A DNA stretch of 64,000 nucleotides from Aequorivita marisscotiae (GCF_029814825.1 NZ_CP122379.1:930001-994000); one strand, 5' to 3'. Numbered from the stretch's first letter, positions 34,429 to 44,191 are shown. Numbers and translations: made by a program. The notes: generated by a model not told the origin, from the sequence alone.

Positions 34429-35583
34429 ATGGATTTTTCAGAAGTAATAGGCCACGAACATATAAAATCGCATCTTTTAAAAACTATTGAAAATGGCAGA
34501 ATTCCGCACGCGCAGCTGTTTTCGGGAGTTAACGGCAGTGGATTGCTGCCAATGGCCATTGCTTATGCTTCGGCCATTTTATGCAGTAAATATTCCGTAG
34601 GGAGCGCAGCCCAACTTGCGTGCAAAAACAAAGTTTCAAAATTAACGCATCCAGATTTGCATTTTGTATATCCTGTAAACACTAGCGATTATGTAAAAAA
34701 GAATGCTATTTCGGACAATTATGCCGAAGGATGGCGCAATTTCGTCCTTAACAATCCATATGCTTCATTGTTTGAATGGTTGCAAAGTCTTGGAATTGAG
34801 AATAAGCAAGGAAACATCAGCAAGTACGAGGCAGAAAGTATTTCAAAAAAATTATCGCTTAAGGCATACGAGGGTGACTATAAAGTGATGATTATTTGGA
34901 TGGCAGACAATATGAACGGTGAATGTGCCAACAAAATATTAAAGCTGGTAGAAGAGCCGAATGACAAGACCGTGCTGCTACTTTTAACCGAAAAAGAAGA
35001 ACAAATACTAACTACGATTAAATCGCGATGCCAAAAACTAACCTTTCCTCTGTTATCGGAAGCCGATATTTCTGAATCTTTAATTAGTAACCTACAAATA
35101 AGTGAACCATTGGCCGTTCAAACGGCTCGCAGGGCACGGGGAGACTATAATAATGCATTATTATTGCTAGACGACACTGGTGATGATGAAATATTCGAAA
35201 AATGGTTTATAAGCTGGGTACGAACTGCGTTTAGAGCCAAAGGGAATAAAACTGCCATAAACAATTTGTTAAACTGGAGTGACGATTTAGCGGGAGCGGG
35301 ACGCGAAACCCAGAAAAAATTCTTAACTTATTGTATAGAGCTATTTCGCGAAGCGTTATTAGCTAATTATGGGGCAAAGTCTCTTTTATATTTTGAAGCG
35401 AATGACAGTTCGTTTTCTATATCTAAATTTGCGCCCTTTGTGCATCAAAATAATATTTTTGAAATTATTGCTGCTTTAGAAGAAGCCACTTACCACATTG
35501 AGCGAAATGGAAATGCAAAAATAATCTTCACCGATCTTTCCATTAAGTTAACTCGATTAATTCATAAAAAAGAACTAGTATAG
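34429..35583 (+). CDS. holB: DNA polymerase III subunit delta-prime
   Basis: A 384-residue clamp-loader protein of the AAA+ class with FSEVIGHEHIKSHLLKTIENGRIPHAQLFSG at the N terminus, MIIWMADNMNGECANKILKLVEEPNDKTVLLLLT (Walker B-like region and sensor) and TTIKSRCQKLTFPLL. The delta-prime family has a degenerate P-loop, and here the GVNGSGLLPMA stretch lacks a canonical GKT, which fits a non-hydrolysing subunit. It works in the clamp loader that places the beta clamp. I chose the ATG at 34429 over an upstream TTG inside the -7 box. Confidence 0.87.
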   Translation: MDFSEVIGHEHIKSHLLKTIENGRIPHAQLFSGVNGSGLLPMAIAYASAILCSKYSVGSAAQLACKNKVSKLTHPDLHFVYPVNTSDYVKKNAISDNYAEGWRNFVLNNPYASLFEWLQSLGIENKQGNISKYEAESISKKLSLKAYEGDYKVMIIWMADNMNGECANKILKLVEEPNDKTVLLLLTEKEEQILTTIKSRCQKLTFPLLSEADISESLISNLQISEPLAVQTARRARGDYNNALLLLDDTGDDEIFEKWFISWVRTAFRAKGNKTAINNLLNWSDDLAGAGRETQKKFLTYCIELFREALLANYGAKSLLYFEANDSSFSISKFAPFVHQNNIFEIIAALEEATYHIERNGNAKIIFTDLSIKLTRLIHKKELV

Positions 35584-35725
35584 ACAGAATCTATTTTAAT
35601 AGGTTTATCATAATTGATACCTATTGAAAATGACTCATTATTAGGCCGTTACAGCAAATTTTATAAATTGAATAAGATGTTTGTGCATAAATCGTGAAAT
35701 AGGGCTTAAAAAGGCTTTAAATAGC

Positions 35726-36571
35726 CTATTTTATTCTTTTGAAGCAGTAAATGTGCGAAGAATACTCCTTGGTGCTCATTCCTTTGAAATTTGACAATAA
35801 TCCGATCCAAATTGCTTTCACTGAAAATGCATTTCCTGCTTTATATTTTTCGGAAAGTAAACTCACATAAAATGAATCGAAAATCATTGGTTTAATTTTC
35901 TGCAGTTGAAAATTAGTTTTAAATAGTTTTATTATTGAATGTTTTGAAAAATGCCAAAGGTGTCTGGGCGCATCATACGCTGCCCAATATTTTCCGTAAT
36001 ACTTAGCATCATAACTTTTAAAATTTGGCACTGCAATAATTAAAGTGCCACTGGGCTTTACCAAATTTGCCAAAGTTCTTATTGTTTCATCTAGATCCGC
36101 CACATGCTCCAATACGTGCCAAAGCGTAACAACATCAAATTGTTCTCCAGCAAATTCATTTAAATTAGCTTTCAAACTAATTCCTTTTTTCGATGCTAAA
36201 TTTAAAGCGTTTGTATTTGGTTCCGTTCCATTGACCTTCCAACCATTGTCTTTCGCTACTTTTAAAAAATCACCGGTTCCTGCGCCAACATCCAACAATG
36301 AGCCAACACTGCCATTTTGATTGCGTATTAATTTTGTTTTGTGTTTTAGCGACCATTTTTTTACCAATTGATACAAACTTGCAAACAATCCACTCTTATC
36401 ATCGGTATGTGAAATATATTGGTCGCTTTCATAATATTTAGAAAGATTTTCTACTTTTGGTTGTGGAGAGGTTTTTAATAAGCCTAAGTTTTCATCTAGA
36501 AGTAAATCAAACTTTTCACCAGAGACTAAGTAATCCTTTACCGATACGTAAATGTTTGCGCGATTTTTCAA
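35726..36571 (-). CDS. Class I SAM-dependent methyltransferase
   Basis: A 281-residue Methyltransf_23-type enzyme. A short N-terminal segment (VKDYLVSGEKFDLLLDENLGLLKTSPQPKVENLSKYYESDQYISH) precedes motif I LLDVGAGTGDFLKVAK and DVVTLWHVLEHVADLD. This N-terminal segment recurs in methyltransferases of surface-polymer loci across Bacteroidota. The frame starts at a TTG and has no nearby ATG that keeps the conserved N terminus. The acceptor is unknown. It converges on holB and lies downstream of mnmG on the same strand. Confidence 0.8.
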   Translation of the reverse strand: MKNRANIYVSVKDYLVSGEKFDLLLDENLGLLKTSPQPKVENLSKYYESDQYISHTDDKSGLFASLYQLVKKWSLKHKTKLIRNQNGSVGSLLDVGAGTGDFLKVAKDNGWKVNGTEPNTNALNLASKKGISLKANLNEFAGEQFDVVTLWHVLEHVADLDETIRTLANLVKPSGTLIIAVPNFKSYDAKYYGKYWAAYDAPRHLWHFSKHSIIKLFKTNFQLQKIKPMIFDSFYVSLLSEKYKAGNAFSVKAIWIGLLSNFKGMSTKEYSSHIYCFKRIK

Positions 36572-36632
36572 AATAAGAAAAGCTTATTTATTTTTATGAA
36601 GTTTAAAGCTAGATTTTACAAACAAGGTAATA

Positions 36633-36648
36633 TGTTCCACGTGAAACA
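36633..36648. promoter_or_regulatory. parS-like centromere site, left of mnmG
   Basis: TGTTCCACGTGAAACA matches the bacterial chromosomal parS consensus (TGTTNCACGTGAAACA) at every fixed base. It lies seven bases beyond the mnmG stop. ParB nucleates on such sites, usually near the replication origin, to segregate chromosomes. ParB binding is inferred. Confidence 0.75.
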
Positions 36649-36654
36649 ACATTG

Positions 36655-38526
36655 TTAACGCCCCATATATACAAGAAGCACGGAAACATCATTTGGAGAA
36701 ACACCACTTATTCTCGAGGCCTGTGAAACTGTAGCTGGTTTAATTTTTGAAAGTTTCTCCCTTGCTTCGTACGAGAGTGATTTTAATTTTGAATAGTCAA
36801 ATGAAGCAGGAATCTTTAAACCTTCGAGCCTGTTCAATTTATCGGCATTATTCTTTTCCTTGGCTATATAGCCAGAATACTTTACTTGGATTTCTGTTTG
36901 TTGAATCATTTCATCATCCAAATCGTTCTCTGAAATATATTTTGCCACCGAACCAATACCCCTCATATCCTCCATTGTAATTTCTGGACGCGAAAAGAAT
37001 TTAAACATTTTATCGCTCTGCTGGACTAAAGCAGATTCACGTGCCTGAAAAATTGGATTCATTTCTTCTGGGGCAACACTTGTATCTTTAAAAAACTGTA
37101 CAAATGCACTAGATTTCCTTTTCTTTTCCTCCATTTTCCGCATACGTTCTTCACCCGCCAATCCAATTTCAAAAGATTTTGGGGTTAATCTAAAGTCTGC
37201 ATTGTCCTGTCTAAGTAATGTTCTATATTCTGCACGCGATGTAAACATACGGTAAGGTTCTTCCGTTCCTTTTGTAATAAGATCGTCAATTAAAACACCA
37301 ATATATGCTTCGTTACGTTGTAAAATAAAGGGTTCCTTTTCACGTACTTTTAGATGCGCATTTATACCAGCCATTAATCCTTGCGAAGCAGCTTCTTCAT
37401 ACCCAGTGGTACCATTAATTTGACCAGCGAAATACAGTCCGGAAACCAATTTGGTCTCAAGTGTATGTTTTAATTGTGTTGGCGGAAAATAATCGTACTC
37501 AATAGCATACCCAGGACGGAAGAATTTTACGTTTTCAAAGCCCGCAACTTTTCTTAAGGCTTTAAACTGAATATCTTCTGGCAAGGAAGTTGAAAATCCA
37601 TTTATATAATATTCTACCGTATCCCAACCTTCAGGTTCTACAAAAAGCTGATGTCTGTCTTTATCGGCAAATCGATTAATTTTATCTTCAATGGAAGGGC
37701 AATAGCGAGGACCCAAACTTTGAATAGACCCATTAAACATTGGAGATCTATTAAATCCTTCACGCAAAATATCATGCACATCCAAACTGGTATAGCTCAT
37801 ATGGCAAGAGCGTTGATTTTTCAATGTAGTGGTTTTATCCGAATAAGAAAATTTCTCGGGAATTTCATCTCCGGGTTGCTCTATCATTTTTGAGAAATTC
37901 AAAGAGCGTCCATCAACCCTCGGTGGGGTACCTGTTTTCATTCTACCCGCTTCAAATCCTAAATCGATTAAGTCTTTTGTAATTCCTGTTGAAGCCTTTT
38001 CGCCCGCACGTCCACCACCAAACTGTTTTTCACCAATATGAATTAGTCCGTTTAAAAAGGTTCCATTTGTAAGTACAACACTGTTGCCTTCAATTGTTAA
38101 ACCTAGTGATGTTCTAACGCCTTTTATAATACCATTTTCTACGATTATGCCAGAGATCATTTCTTGATAAAAATCTAAATTTGGTGTACTTTCCAACATT
38201 AATCTCCAAGTTTCGGCAAATCGCATGCGATCACTTTGAACTCTCGGACTCCACATAGCCGGACCTTTAGATTTATTGAGCATTTTAAACTGAATGGCAG
38301 TCTTATCAGAAACAATACCGCTGTAACCTCCCATTGCATCAATTTCCCGCACAATTTGCCCTTTAGCAATTCCTCCCATAGCCGGATTGCAACTCATTTG
38401 AGCAATAGTTTGTAAGTTCATGGTAACCAACAGGGTCTTGGAACCCATGTTCGCAGCAGCGGCAGCGGCTTCAGATCCCGCATGCCCCGCACCTACCACA
38501 ATTACATCATACTTTTCTTGAAACAT
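36655..38526 (-). CDS. mnmG: tRNA uridine-5-carboxymethylaminomethyl modification enzyme MnmG
   Basis: The 623-residue FAD protein has the dinucleotide site VVGAGHAGSEAAAAAA at the N terminus, MSCNPAMGGIAKG, GTPPRVDGRSL, RYCPSIEDKINRF and GTTGYEEAASQGLMAG, then the C-terminal helical domain with the YSGYIAKE motif. With MnmE it installs cmnm5U at the wobble base of several tRNAs. I chose the ATG at 38526; a start ten codons upstream would translate the parS-like site as MFHVEQ and is likely an annotation artefact. Two parS-like sites flank it. Confidence 0.95.
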   Translation of the reverse strand: MFQEKYDVIVVGAGHAGSEAAAAAANMGSKTLLVTMNLQTIAQMSCNPAMGGIAKGQIVREIDAMGGYSGIVSDKTAIQFKMLNKSKGPAMWSPRVQSDRMRFAETWRLMLESTPNLDFYQEMISGIIVENGIIKGVRTSLGLTIEGNSVVLTNGTFLNGLIHIGEKQFGGGRAGEKASTGITKDLIDLGFEAGRMKTGTPPRVDGRSLNFSKMIEQPGDEIPEKFSYSDKTTTLKNQRSCHMSYTSLDVHDILREGFNRSPMFNGSIQSLGPRYCPSIEDKINRFADKDRHQLFVEPEGWDTVEYYINGFSTSLPEDIQFKALRKVAGFENVKFFRPGYAIEYDYFPPTQLKHTLETKLVSGLYFAGQINGTTGYEEAASQGLMAGINAHLKVREKEPFILQRNEAYIGVLIDDLITKGTEEPYRMFTSRAEYRTLLRQDNADFRLTPKSFEIGLAGEERMRKMEEKKRKSSAFVQFFKDTSVAPEEMNPIFQARESALVQQSDKMFKFFSRPEITMEDMRGIGSVAKYISENDLDDEMIQQTEIQVKYSGYIAKEKNNADKLNRLEGLKIPASFDYSKLKSLSYEAREKLSKIKPATVSQASRISGVSPNDVSVLLVYMGR

Positions 38527-38539
38527 ATTCTTCCTTAAT

Positions 38540-38555
38540 TGTTCCACGTGGAACA
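38540..38555. promoter_or_regulatory. parS-like centromere site, upstream of mnmG
   Basis: TGTTCCACGTGGAACA is a perfect 16-base palindrome differing from the parS consensus at one fixed position. It lies in the mnmG leader, between the -7 box and the ATG at 38526, so ParB binding could also affect mnmG expression. Confidence 0.65.
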
Positions 38556-38584
38556 TTTTATATAAACTAATTTTTTTTGGGGTG

Positions 38585-38592
38585 CAAAATTA
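38585..38592 (-). promoter_or_regulatory. Promoter -7 box for mnmG
   Basis: TAATTTTG on the minus strand fits TAnnTTTG and lies 58 bases before the mnmG ATG, with the parS-like palindrome between. Confidence 0.4.
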
Positions 38593-38636
38593 CAACAATT
38601 ATCTTATTATTAATTGTTTAATCCAGATTATTGGGT

Positions 38637-39053
38637 TTACATTTTGAGGAGTAATTGCAGAGCCTCATCTTCCTTATTTCGCATTTGGACTACTTCCTCT
38701 TTGGTTTTATCCAAATAACCACAGAAATGTAAAATGCCATGAATAATTACCCGATTTAATTCGTCGGTAAACTCAGTTTTAAAGTCTGCAGCATTATCCG
38801 CTACGCGTTCAACAGAAATATAAATTTCTCCATTTATTTGTTTGCCGAGACAATAATCGAAACTCAAAATATCCGTTAGCGTGTCGTGATTTAAAAATTC
38901 AATATTTAGTTTGTGTAAATATTCATCATCACAAAAAATATATAAAATCTCACCCACTTCAAACCCTTCAGCAATTATTACTTTAGAAATCCAATTTCGT
39001 AGTTTCTTAGAATTATCTAACGTAAAATCGGTTTCAAAATTAAACTCAATCAT
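38637..39053 (-). CDS. ybeY: Endoribonuclease YbeY (rRNA maturation)
   Basis: A 138-residue UPF0054 metalloprotein with HDTLTDILSFDY, GEIYISVERV and the metal motif IIHGILHFCGYLDK. The usual H-x3-H-x5-H is H105, H109 and then D115, so the third ligand is Asp; I recall this as common in Bacteroidota. YbeY helps mature 16S rRNA ends and supports ribosome quality control. It overlaps the end of the DUF4175 gene by eight bases, implying coupled translation. Confidence 0.9.
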   Translation of the reverse strand: MIEFNFETDFTLDNSKKLRNWISKVIIAEGFEVGEILYIFCDDEYLHKLNIEFLNHDTLTDILSFDYCLGKQINGEIYISVERVADNAADFKTEFTDELNRVIIHGILHFCGYLDKTKEEVVQMRNKEDEALQLLLKM

Positions 39054-42000
39054 TGGCTTCTTTAAAATATTCCTGAACTTTATTTTTGTAATCTTGCCGC
39101 AAAGGTAATGCCTCCCGATTTAAAATTTCAGTAGTATTAAAGTATTTTTTTATATCATCGGGAGCTAGCTGAATAGGATTACGATACTCTCGTTTATTGG
39201 TCTTTGATTCCCTCCTATTTTCCTGTCCCTGTTCAAAAGCAGCCTTGTCTAACTTTAACAATTCATACTTTAAGTTTTGCATTTGTTGAAGCGTATTCTC
39301 ATTAAACCCTTTATCTAAAAGTTGCTGTTCTATTCCTTCCATCTTTTTTAAAAGATTTCCACCATTTCCCTTTAAGCCCTCCTTGCTGAGTCTATTTTGT
39401 AGTTGTTGTCTCAAATCCTGTTGTTGCTTATAAATTTCATACAACTCACCATTCATCCTTTCGCTTTCGCCTTTGCCATTTTCACCTTCCCCTTGTTTTT
39501 CACCCTCAGATCCATTATTACCGTTTTCACCCTTTCCATCCCCAGTACCATCTCCTTCACCTTTGCCTTCTCCCTTACCCTTTCCTTCACCTTTGGAACC
39601 CTTTTCACCTTTCTCCATTCCCTCTTTCATTTGTTCACTTAAACTCTCTTGCTTTTTGATGATGTCGGGTAATTGAAATCCCTGCCCACTTCCAGCACCG
39701 GGGCTCGGCATGCCCTTTCCAGAACCGGAACCCATGGCCATAGATAATTGCATTTGCATATTGCTTAAAATATCACTTAACAAAACCGCCAAATCATTGG
39801 CGCCAGTAATTGTATATTGCTGATTACCAATACCTTGTCGCGTTTGATTTTGTGCAAGCCTGTCTAAAGATTTATCTATATTATACTGTATTTCAGTCAA
39901 CGACGAATTTATTTGGGTTCCAAGCAGCGGCTGTCGTAGCGACAGTGAAAACAAACTGTCGTCTATATGTTCAAAATTAGTTTTAAGATCGTTTTGGATA
40001 TTTAACTTTTTACCAAAAATTGGGTTACCGTAATCAATCTTTTTAAATACTTCCATCAAATCTTCTTGCTGAAAAGAAAATACAACGAGATTATCCACAA
40101 TTTGTCGCAGCATTTTTACATCTTCATCTATAGATTCCATTTGGCCGGATTTCATTTGCATTTGCATAGATTTGCCCATCTGTTTCATTTTTTGTCCAGC
40201 CTTTTTTTGATTCTTTCCGGCTTCGGTGGGATTCTTTTCCTTTAATTTTTCGGTGGCCTTTTTTTGCTCCTCATCAACTTGTTGCTCTCCAACTTTATCT
40301 TTAGGAATATCTAAAGGCTTCTTTAAATCTTCATTTTCCTTTTGAAGCTCTTCCGCTTGCTTTTTATGTTCTTCGAACTTTTTGTTTAATTCCTCTTGCG
40401 CTTCTTTTGTATTTTCCTCGACAGGTTTTTCTGCAAGTTTTTCCTGTTCCTCTCCTATTTCATATAATTGTTCGGCCAGTTTCTCCGCTTTCTTTTCAAC
40501 GTAATAGCGCTTAGTTAATTCAAGTAATTGATCTAGATTTTTTTCTTGATTTTTATTTTGTTTTGAGAGCTTTTCAAGTTTATCCGTTAACTCTTCTTTT
40601 TGAATTTTTTCAAGTACTTTTTCCAATTCTTCGAGCAATTTTTCATTCTCCTTTAATTGCTCTTCATTTTCATCCAATCGTTTTTCAAGTTCTTCTTTAA
40701 ATGAATCTTTTTCTTCCTTTTCCGGCTGAAAATTTTGAAGCTCCTCTTTTAATTCCTTTGAAAAATTCTTCATCATTTCCTCTTGCTGCTTCTGACGTTT
40801 TAGGAAATTTTCAAGCTTCTTTTTGTCATTGTAATTAAGTTGATTTTTTTCCTTTTGAGTACGCGAAAGTTCCTCTAAGGTTTGTCGTTGGTCCTTAAAT
40901 TCTTCTAAAGATTTATCCAACCCCTTTATAGCGTTTTGTTGATTTTGCAATTGTTCTTCCTCCAGCTCAGCCTTGGTAAGCTTTTTGAATGAGAAAACAC
41001 CCGATTTTGAAGATTTGTAATGATGGATAGCATCGTTGTCAAAAACTTCAAAATAGTATTCGTAGGCTACTCCTTCTTCTAAGTTCAATGCTCCTGGAAA
41101 TACAAAGGTAAATTGATCAAAATTTGTTGCTTTAAGCGGTAAAAGTTGCTTTTTAGCCTGCTTTTCTTCTCCAATGGGGTAATAGACCAATTGTAATTTT
41201 GTAAGTCCATAATCGTCTGAAATCTGACCTAAAAATAAAACTCGCTGGCTATTGGTGCTATCTTGTTTTGACTGCACATCTATTTCGGGAAATTGATCCT
41301 TTACAACATTTAAAGTAAAGGCGAGATTTTCATAATCCTTCAATTTTTCGTTGGAAGTGGTAATAGCATAATCTAATTTGTTGTAAATATTTTTTTCAAT
41401 ATTAAACTTCGCTCCGTTCGCCGAAAATGAAAAAGAAGTATCTGCTGTTTTTAACGTAACCATTTCTGTGTTCTTGGTAGCCACGTTCCATTTAACCTTT
41501 GTGCCTTCGGGAACAGTAGCATTTCCCGTACTTTTTAAAGTTTCATCTTTTTTTCCGGTATAATGAGGATAATCCAAAACCATTTCAAAATTAAGCAGCG
41601 ACGGAGTTTTTACGACGTCTAAACTATAAGTGCGAGAATTCACCTTATTGGCCTTTAAATTGAAAAGAACCCTTTCCGAGGGTTGTTGAAAAGTGTATTC
41701 GAAAAAACCGGGGGCAGTCTGCTGCATATAATAGGTTTCGCCATTATAATTGATGCTAGCATTCTCTGGAATAGCTGTGCCTTGAGTGCGAATTTTTAAG
41801 TTGAATGGTTTGTTTTCAACCGCATTCAAGTTTTCGTTCAACACTATAAAAGCAAAAGGTGCGGGTGGCTCAAAAGCAGTGTCATAATGCACTACGCGTT
41901 TATAACTACTCGAAAAAATATCTGTTCCACCTAAAAGACTAAAAGCCAAAAACACAAAGATAGGGATGGCTGCGTATTTTAAATATTTGGCGTTTTTTTT

Positions 42001-42438
42001 AAAATTTACCGCGCTTTTAAAAGGAATAGGTTGTAGCTCAATAGCCTTTTGATCAATACTTGCAGCTAGCAATTCACTTTCACGTTGGTTCTGATTTAAC
42101 TGAATTACATTGAGCAATTTATCGTTTACCTGCGGAAAATGGTTCCCAATTATTTTTGAGGCTACTTCGTAATCAATTCCTTTTTGGAGTTTAAAAAGTT
42201 TTGCTAGCGGGAAGGCAATAAAGCGAACAAACAATCCTATTTCAACAATTACAAATGCCCAAAACAGTATGCGTCTTCCAGTGGGATTGAGCCACAGAAA
42301 ATACTCAACGAGCAACGTTATAAGCAAATACAGCAGGCCAATGGCAAAAAAAAGGATAGCTCCCTTTATAAGCTCATTGGTGTAGTATTTCTTAATAAAT
42401 TCTTCCAGTTTTTGCTGGATGATATTAAAAGTGCTCAT
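39046..42438 (-). CDS. DUF4175-family large membrane-anchored coiled-coil protein
   Basis: The 1130-residue protein opens with hydrophobic spans (about residues 22-75 and near 150-170). A beta-rich extracytoplasmic-looking region follows, then a long Glu/Lys-rich coiled coil (about 490-740). After that come a segment with MQMQMKSGQME and a Gly/Lys/Glu low-complexity tract (about 920-985). A last helical part contains EIYKQQQDLRQQLQNRLS and a short basic tail. This is the layout of Bacteroidota DUF4175 proteins, whose function is unknown. It precedes ybeY, with an eight-base overlap. A role in envelope organisation is speculation. Confidence 0.8.
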   Translation of the reverse strand: MSTFNIIQQKLEEFIKKYYTNELIKGAILFFAIGLLYLLITLLVEYFLWLNPTGRRILFWAFVIVEIGLFVRFIAFPLAKLFKLQKGIDYEVASKIIGNHFPQVNDKLLNVIQLNQNQRESELLAASIDQKAIELQPIPFKSAVNFKKNAKYLKYAAIPIFVFLAFSLLGGTDIFSSSYKRVVHYDTAFEPPAPFAFIVLNENLNAVENKPFNLKIRTQGTAIPENASINYNGETYYMQQTAPGFFEYTFQQPSERVLFNLKANKVNSRTYSLDVVKTPSLLNFEMVLDYPHYTGKKDETLKSTGNATVPEGTKVKWNVATKNTEMVTLKTADTSFSFSANGAKFNIEKNIYNKLDYAITTSNEKLKDYENLAFTLNVVKDQFPEIDVQSKQDSTNSQRVLFLGQISDDYGLTKLQLVYYPIGEEKQAKKQLLPLKATNFDQFTFVFPGALNLEEGVAYEYYFEVFDNDAIHHYKSSKSGVFSFKKLTKAELEEEQLQNQQNAIKGLDKSLEEFKDQRQTLEELSRTQKEKNQLNYNDKKKLENFLKRQKQQEEMMKNFSKELKEELQNFQPEKEEKDSFKEELEKRLDENEEQLKENEKLLEELEKVLEKIQKEELTDKLEKLSKQNKNQEKNLDQLLELTKRYYVEKKAEKLAEQLYEIGEEQEKLAEKPVEENTKEAQEELNKKFEEHKKQAEELQKENEDLKKPLDIPKDKVGEQQVDEEQKKATEKLKEKNPTEAGKNQKKAGQKMKQMGKSMQMQMKSGQMESIDEDVKMLRQIVDNLVVFSFQQEDLMEVFKKIDYGNPIFGKKLNIQNDLKTNFEHIDDSLFSLSLRQPLLGTQINSSLTEIQYNIDKSLDRLAQNQTRQGIGNQQYTITGANDLAVLLSDILSNMQMQLSMAMGSGSGKGMPSPGAGSGQGFQLPDIIKKQESLSEQMKEGMEKGEKGSKGEGKGKGEGKGEGDGTGDGKGENGNNGSEGEKQGEGENGKGESERMNGELYEIYKQQQDLRQQLQNRLSKEGLKGNGGNLLKKMEGIEQQLLDKGFNENTLQQMQNLKYELLKLDKAAFEQGQENRRESKTNKREYRNPIQLAPDDIKKYFNTTEILNREALPLRQDYKNKVQEYFKEAND

Positions 42439-42625
42439 AGTTTTTGTGAAAACAGGAATTTCACCCGTAGTGTTTTACATCTGTACGTACCATTAAAAGG
42501 TTTAAAACCCTGAAATAAGAAGCTAAAAATACAATAATATTCTGGTCTTGCCACGTTGCAATAATCAATCCAAAAAAACACAAAACCCCGACGTGCAATG
42601 ACTTTAAAAAACCCGAGCATAATTG

Positions 42626-42633
42626 TACCTTTG
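42626..42633 (+). promoter_or_regulatory. Promoter -7 box for gltX
   Basis: TACCTTTG fits TAnnTTTG, with the gltX ATG at 42659. Confidence 0.5.
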
Positions 42634-42658
42634 CAGCTTATAAAATTAATGTAATATT

Positions 42659-44191
42659 ATGTCTCAAAAAGTTCGGGTGCGTTTTGCCCCAAGTCCAACT
42701 GGTCCCTTACATATTGGTGGTGTTCGTACTGCCCTATTCAACTATTTATTTGCGAAAAAGCACGGAGGCGATTTCCTTTTGCGAATTGAAGATACAGATC
42801 AAAATCGTTTTGTGGAAGGTGCCGAGACTTATATTATTGAAGCTTTAAATTGGTTGCAGATACCCTACGACGAAGGCCCCAGGAAAGAAGGAAACTACGG
42901 TCCATACAGACAAAGTGAACGCAAGAATATTTATAAAGAATACGCCGATACTTTGATAAATTCTGGCAATGCGTATTACGCTTTTGATACTCCCGAAGAA
43001 CTTGACGCACACCGTAAAGATCATGAAGCTAATGGAAAAACCTTCATTTACAATTGGCATAACCGTTTAAAGCTAAAAAATTCACTCACTTTTTCTGCGG
43101 AAGAAACACAACAAAAAATAGCAAATGGCGACGAATTTGTAATTCGGTTTAAATCGCCTGAGGATGAAACGCTCTATTTAAACGATCTTATTCGTGGCGG
43201 CATGCAAGTAGAAACCAATGTGCTGGACGATAAAGTTTTGTTTAAAAGCGACGGTATGCCAACCTATCATTTAGCCAACATTGTGGACGACCATTTAATG
43301 AAAATTACCCACGTAATCCGAGGCGAAGAGTGGTTACCGTCATTGGCACTGCACGTTTTGTTATACCGCGCTTTTGGTTGGAATGCCCCGCAATTTGCGC
43401 ATTTGCCGCTGATTTTAAAACCAACTGGCAACGGAAAACTCAGCAAACGCGATGGCGATAAAATGGGTTTCCCTGTATTTCCTTTGGAATGGAAAACTGC
43501 AGAAGGCGATTTATTTTCCGGCTATCGCGAAGGTGGTTATCTGCCAGAAGCCGTTGTAAATATGTTAGCCTTTTTAGGCTGGAATCCAGGAACCGAGCAA
43601 GAAATTTTTAATTTAAACGAATTGGTTTCTGCCTTTGAACTGGAACGTGTGCATAAAGCCGGTGCCAAGTTTGATCCCGAAAAAACCAAATGGTTTCAGC
43701 ATCAATACCTTCAAATGGTTGATGATTCAGTATTGGCAAATGAATTTGAAAAATATTTAAACAAAGTATCATTACAAAGCAATGCTCTGTCTCAACCATC
43801 AACAGAAACATTGATAAAGATCGTCTCCCTTTTAAAAGAGCGTGCAACATTCGTAAGCGACCTTTGGGAACAGGGAAGTTTCTTTTTTGTTGCCCCCACA
43901 ACATACGATGCAAAAGCCTCCGATAAAGCTTTTAAACCTGAAACTCCAGGTATATTAAAACAGGTAATTACAATCTTAGACACTACTGACGATTTTTCCG
44001 CAACAAATCTCTCCGAAAGTGTAAAAGGCTGGATTACTTCAGAAAATATTGGATTTGGAAAAGTGATGATGCCACTGCGTTTGGCGTTGGTGGGTGAAAT
44101 GAAAGGCCCAGAAGTTTTCGATATAATTTCAATTTTAGGGAAAAAAGAAAGTATTTCCCGAATTGAAAAAGCAATTAATCATATTTCTTAA
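42659..44191 (+). CDS. gltX: Glutamyl-tRNA synthetase
   Basis: A 510-residue class I synthetase with RFAPSPTGPLHIGGVRTALFNYLFA (HIGH variant HIGG at 18-21), LRIEDTDQNRF, YQSERKNIY-like PYRQSERK, IRGEEWLPSLALHVLLYRAFGW and the KMSKS-type loop GKLSKRDGDKMG. A C-terminal anticodon-binding region follows. It charges tRNA-Glu. Because a separate glnS is present at 46691, this enzyme should be discriminating. It is transcribed alone from a TACCTTTG promoter, divergent from the DUF4175 gene. Confidence 0.96.
   Translation: MSQKVRVRFAPSPTGPLHIGGVRTALFNYLFAKKHGGDFLLRIEDTDQNRFVEGAETYIIEALNWLQIPYDEGPRKEGNYGPYRQSERKNIYKEYADTLINSGNAYYAFDTPEELDAHRKDHEANGKTFIYNWHNRLKLKNSLTFSAEETQQKIANGDEFVIRFKSPEDETLYLNDLIRGGMQVETNVLDDKVLFKSDGMPTYHLANIVDDHLMKITHVIRGEEWLPSLALHVLLYRAFGWNAPQFAHLPLILKPTGNGKLSKRDGDKMGFPVFPLEWKTAEGDLFSGYREGGYLPEAVVNMLAFLGWNPGTEQEIFNLNELVSAFELERVHKAGAKFDPEKTKWFQHQYLQMVDDSVLANEFEKYLNKVSLQSNALSQPSTETLIKIVSLLKERATFVSDLWEQGSFFFVAPTTYDAKASDKAFKPETPGILKQVITILDTTDDFSATNLSESVKGWITSENIGFGKVMMPLRLALVGEMKGPEVFDIISILGKKESISRIEKAINHIS

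Noticed and set aside
35697..35724. Possible hairpin after the methyltransferase gene
   Set aside because: The stem is short with a large loop and no clear T run; too weak to call a terminator.
39403..39676. Open frames antisense to the Gly/Glu/Lys tract of the DUF4175 gene, rich in Phe, Ser and Pro
   Set aside because: They mirror a repetitive codon tract on the coding strand; the composition is an artefact of low complexity.
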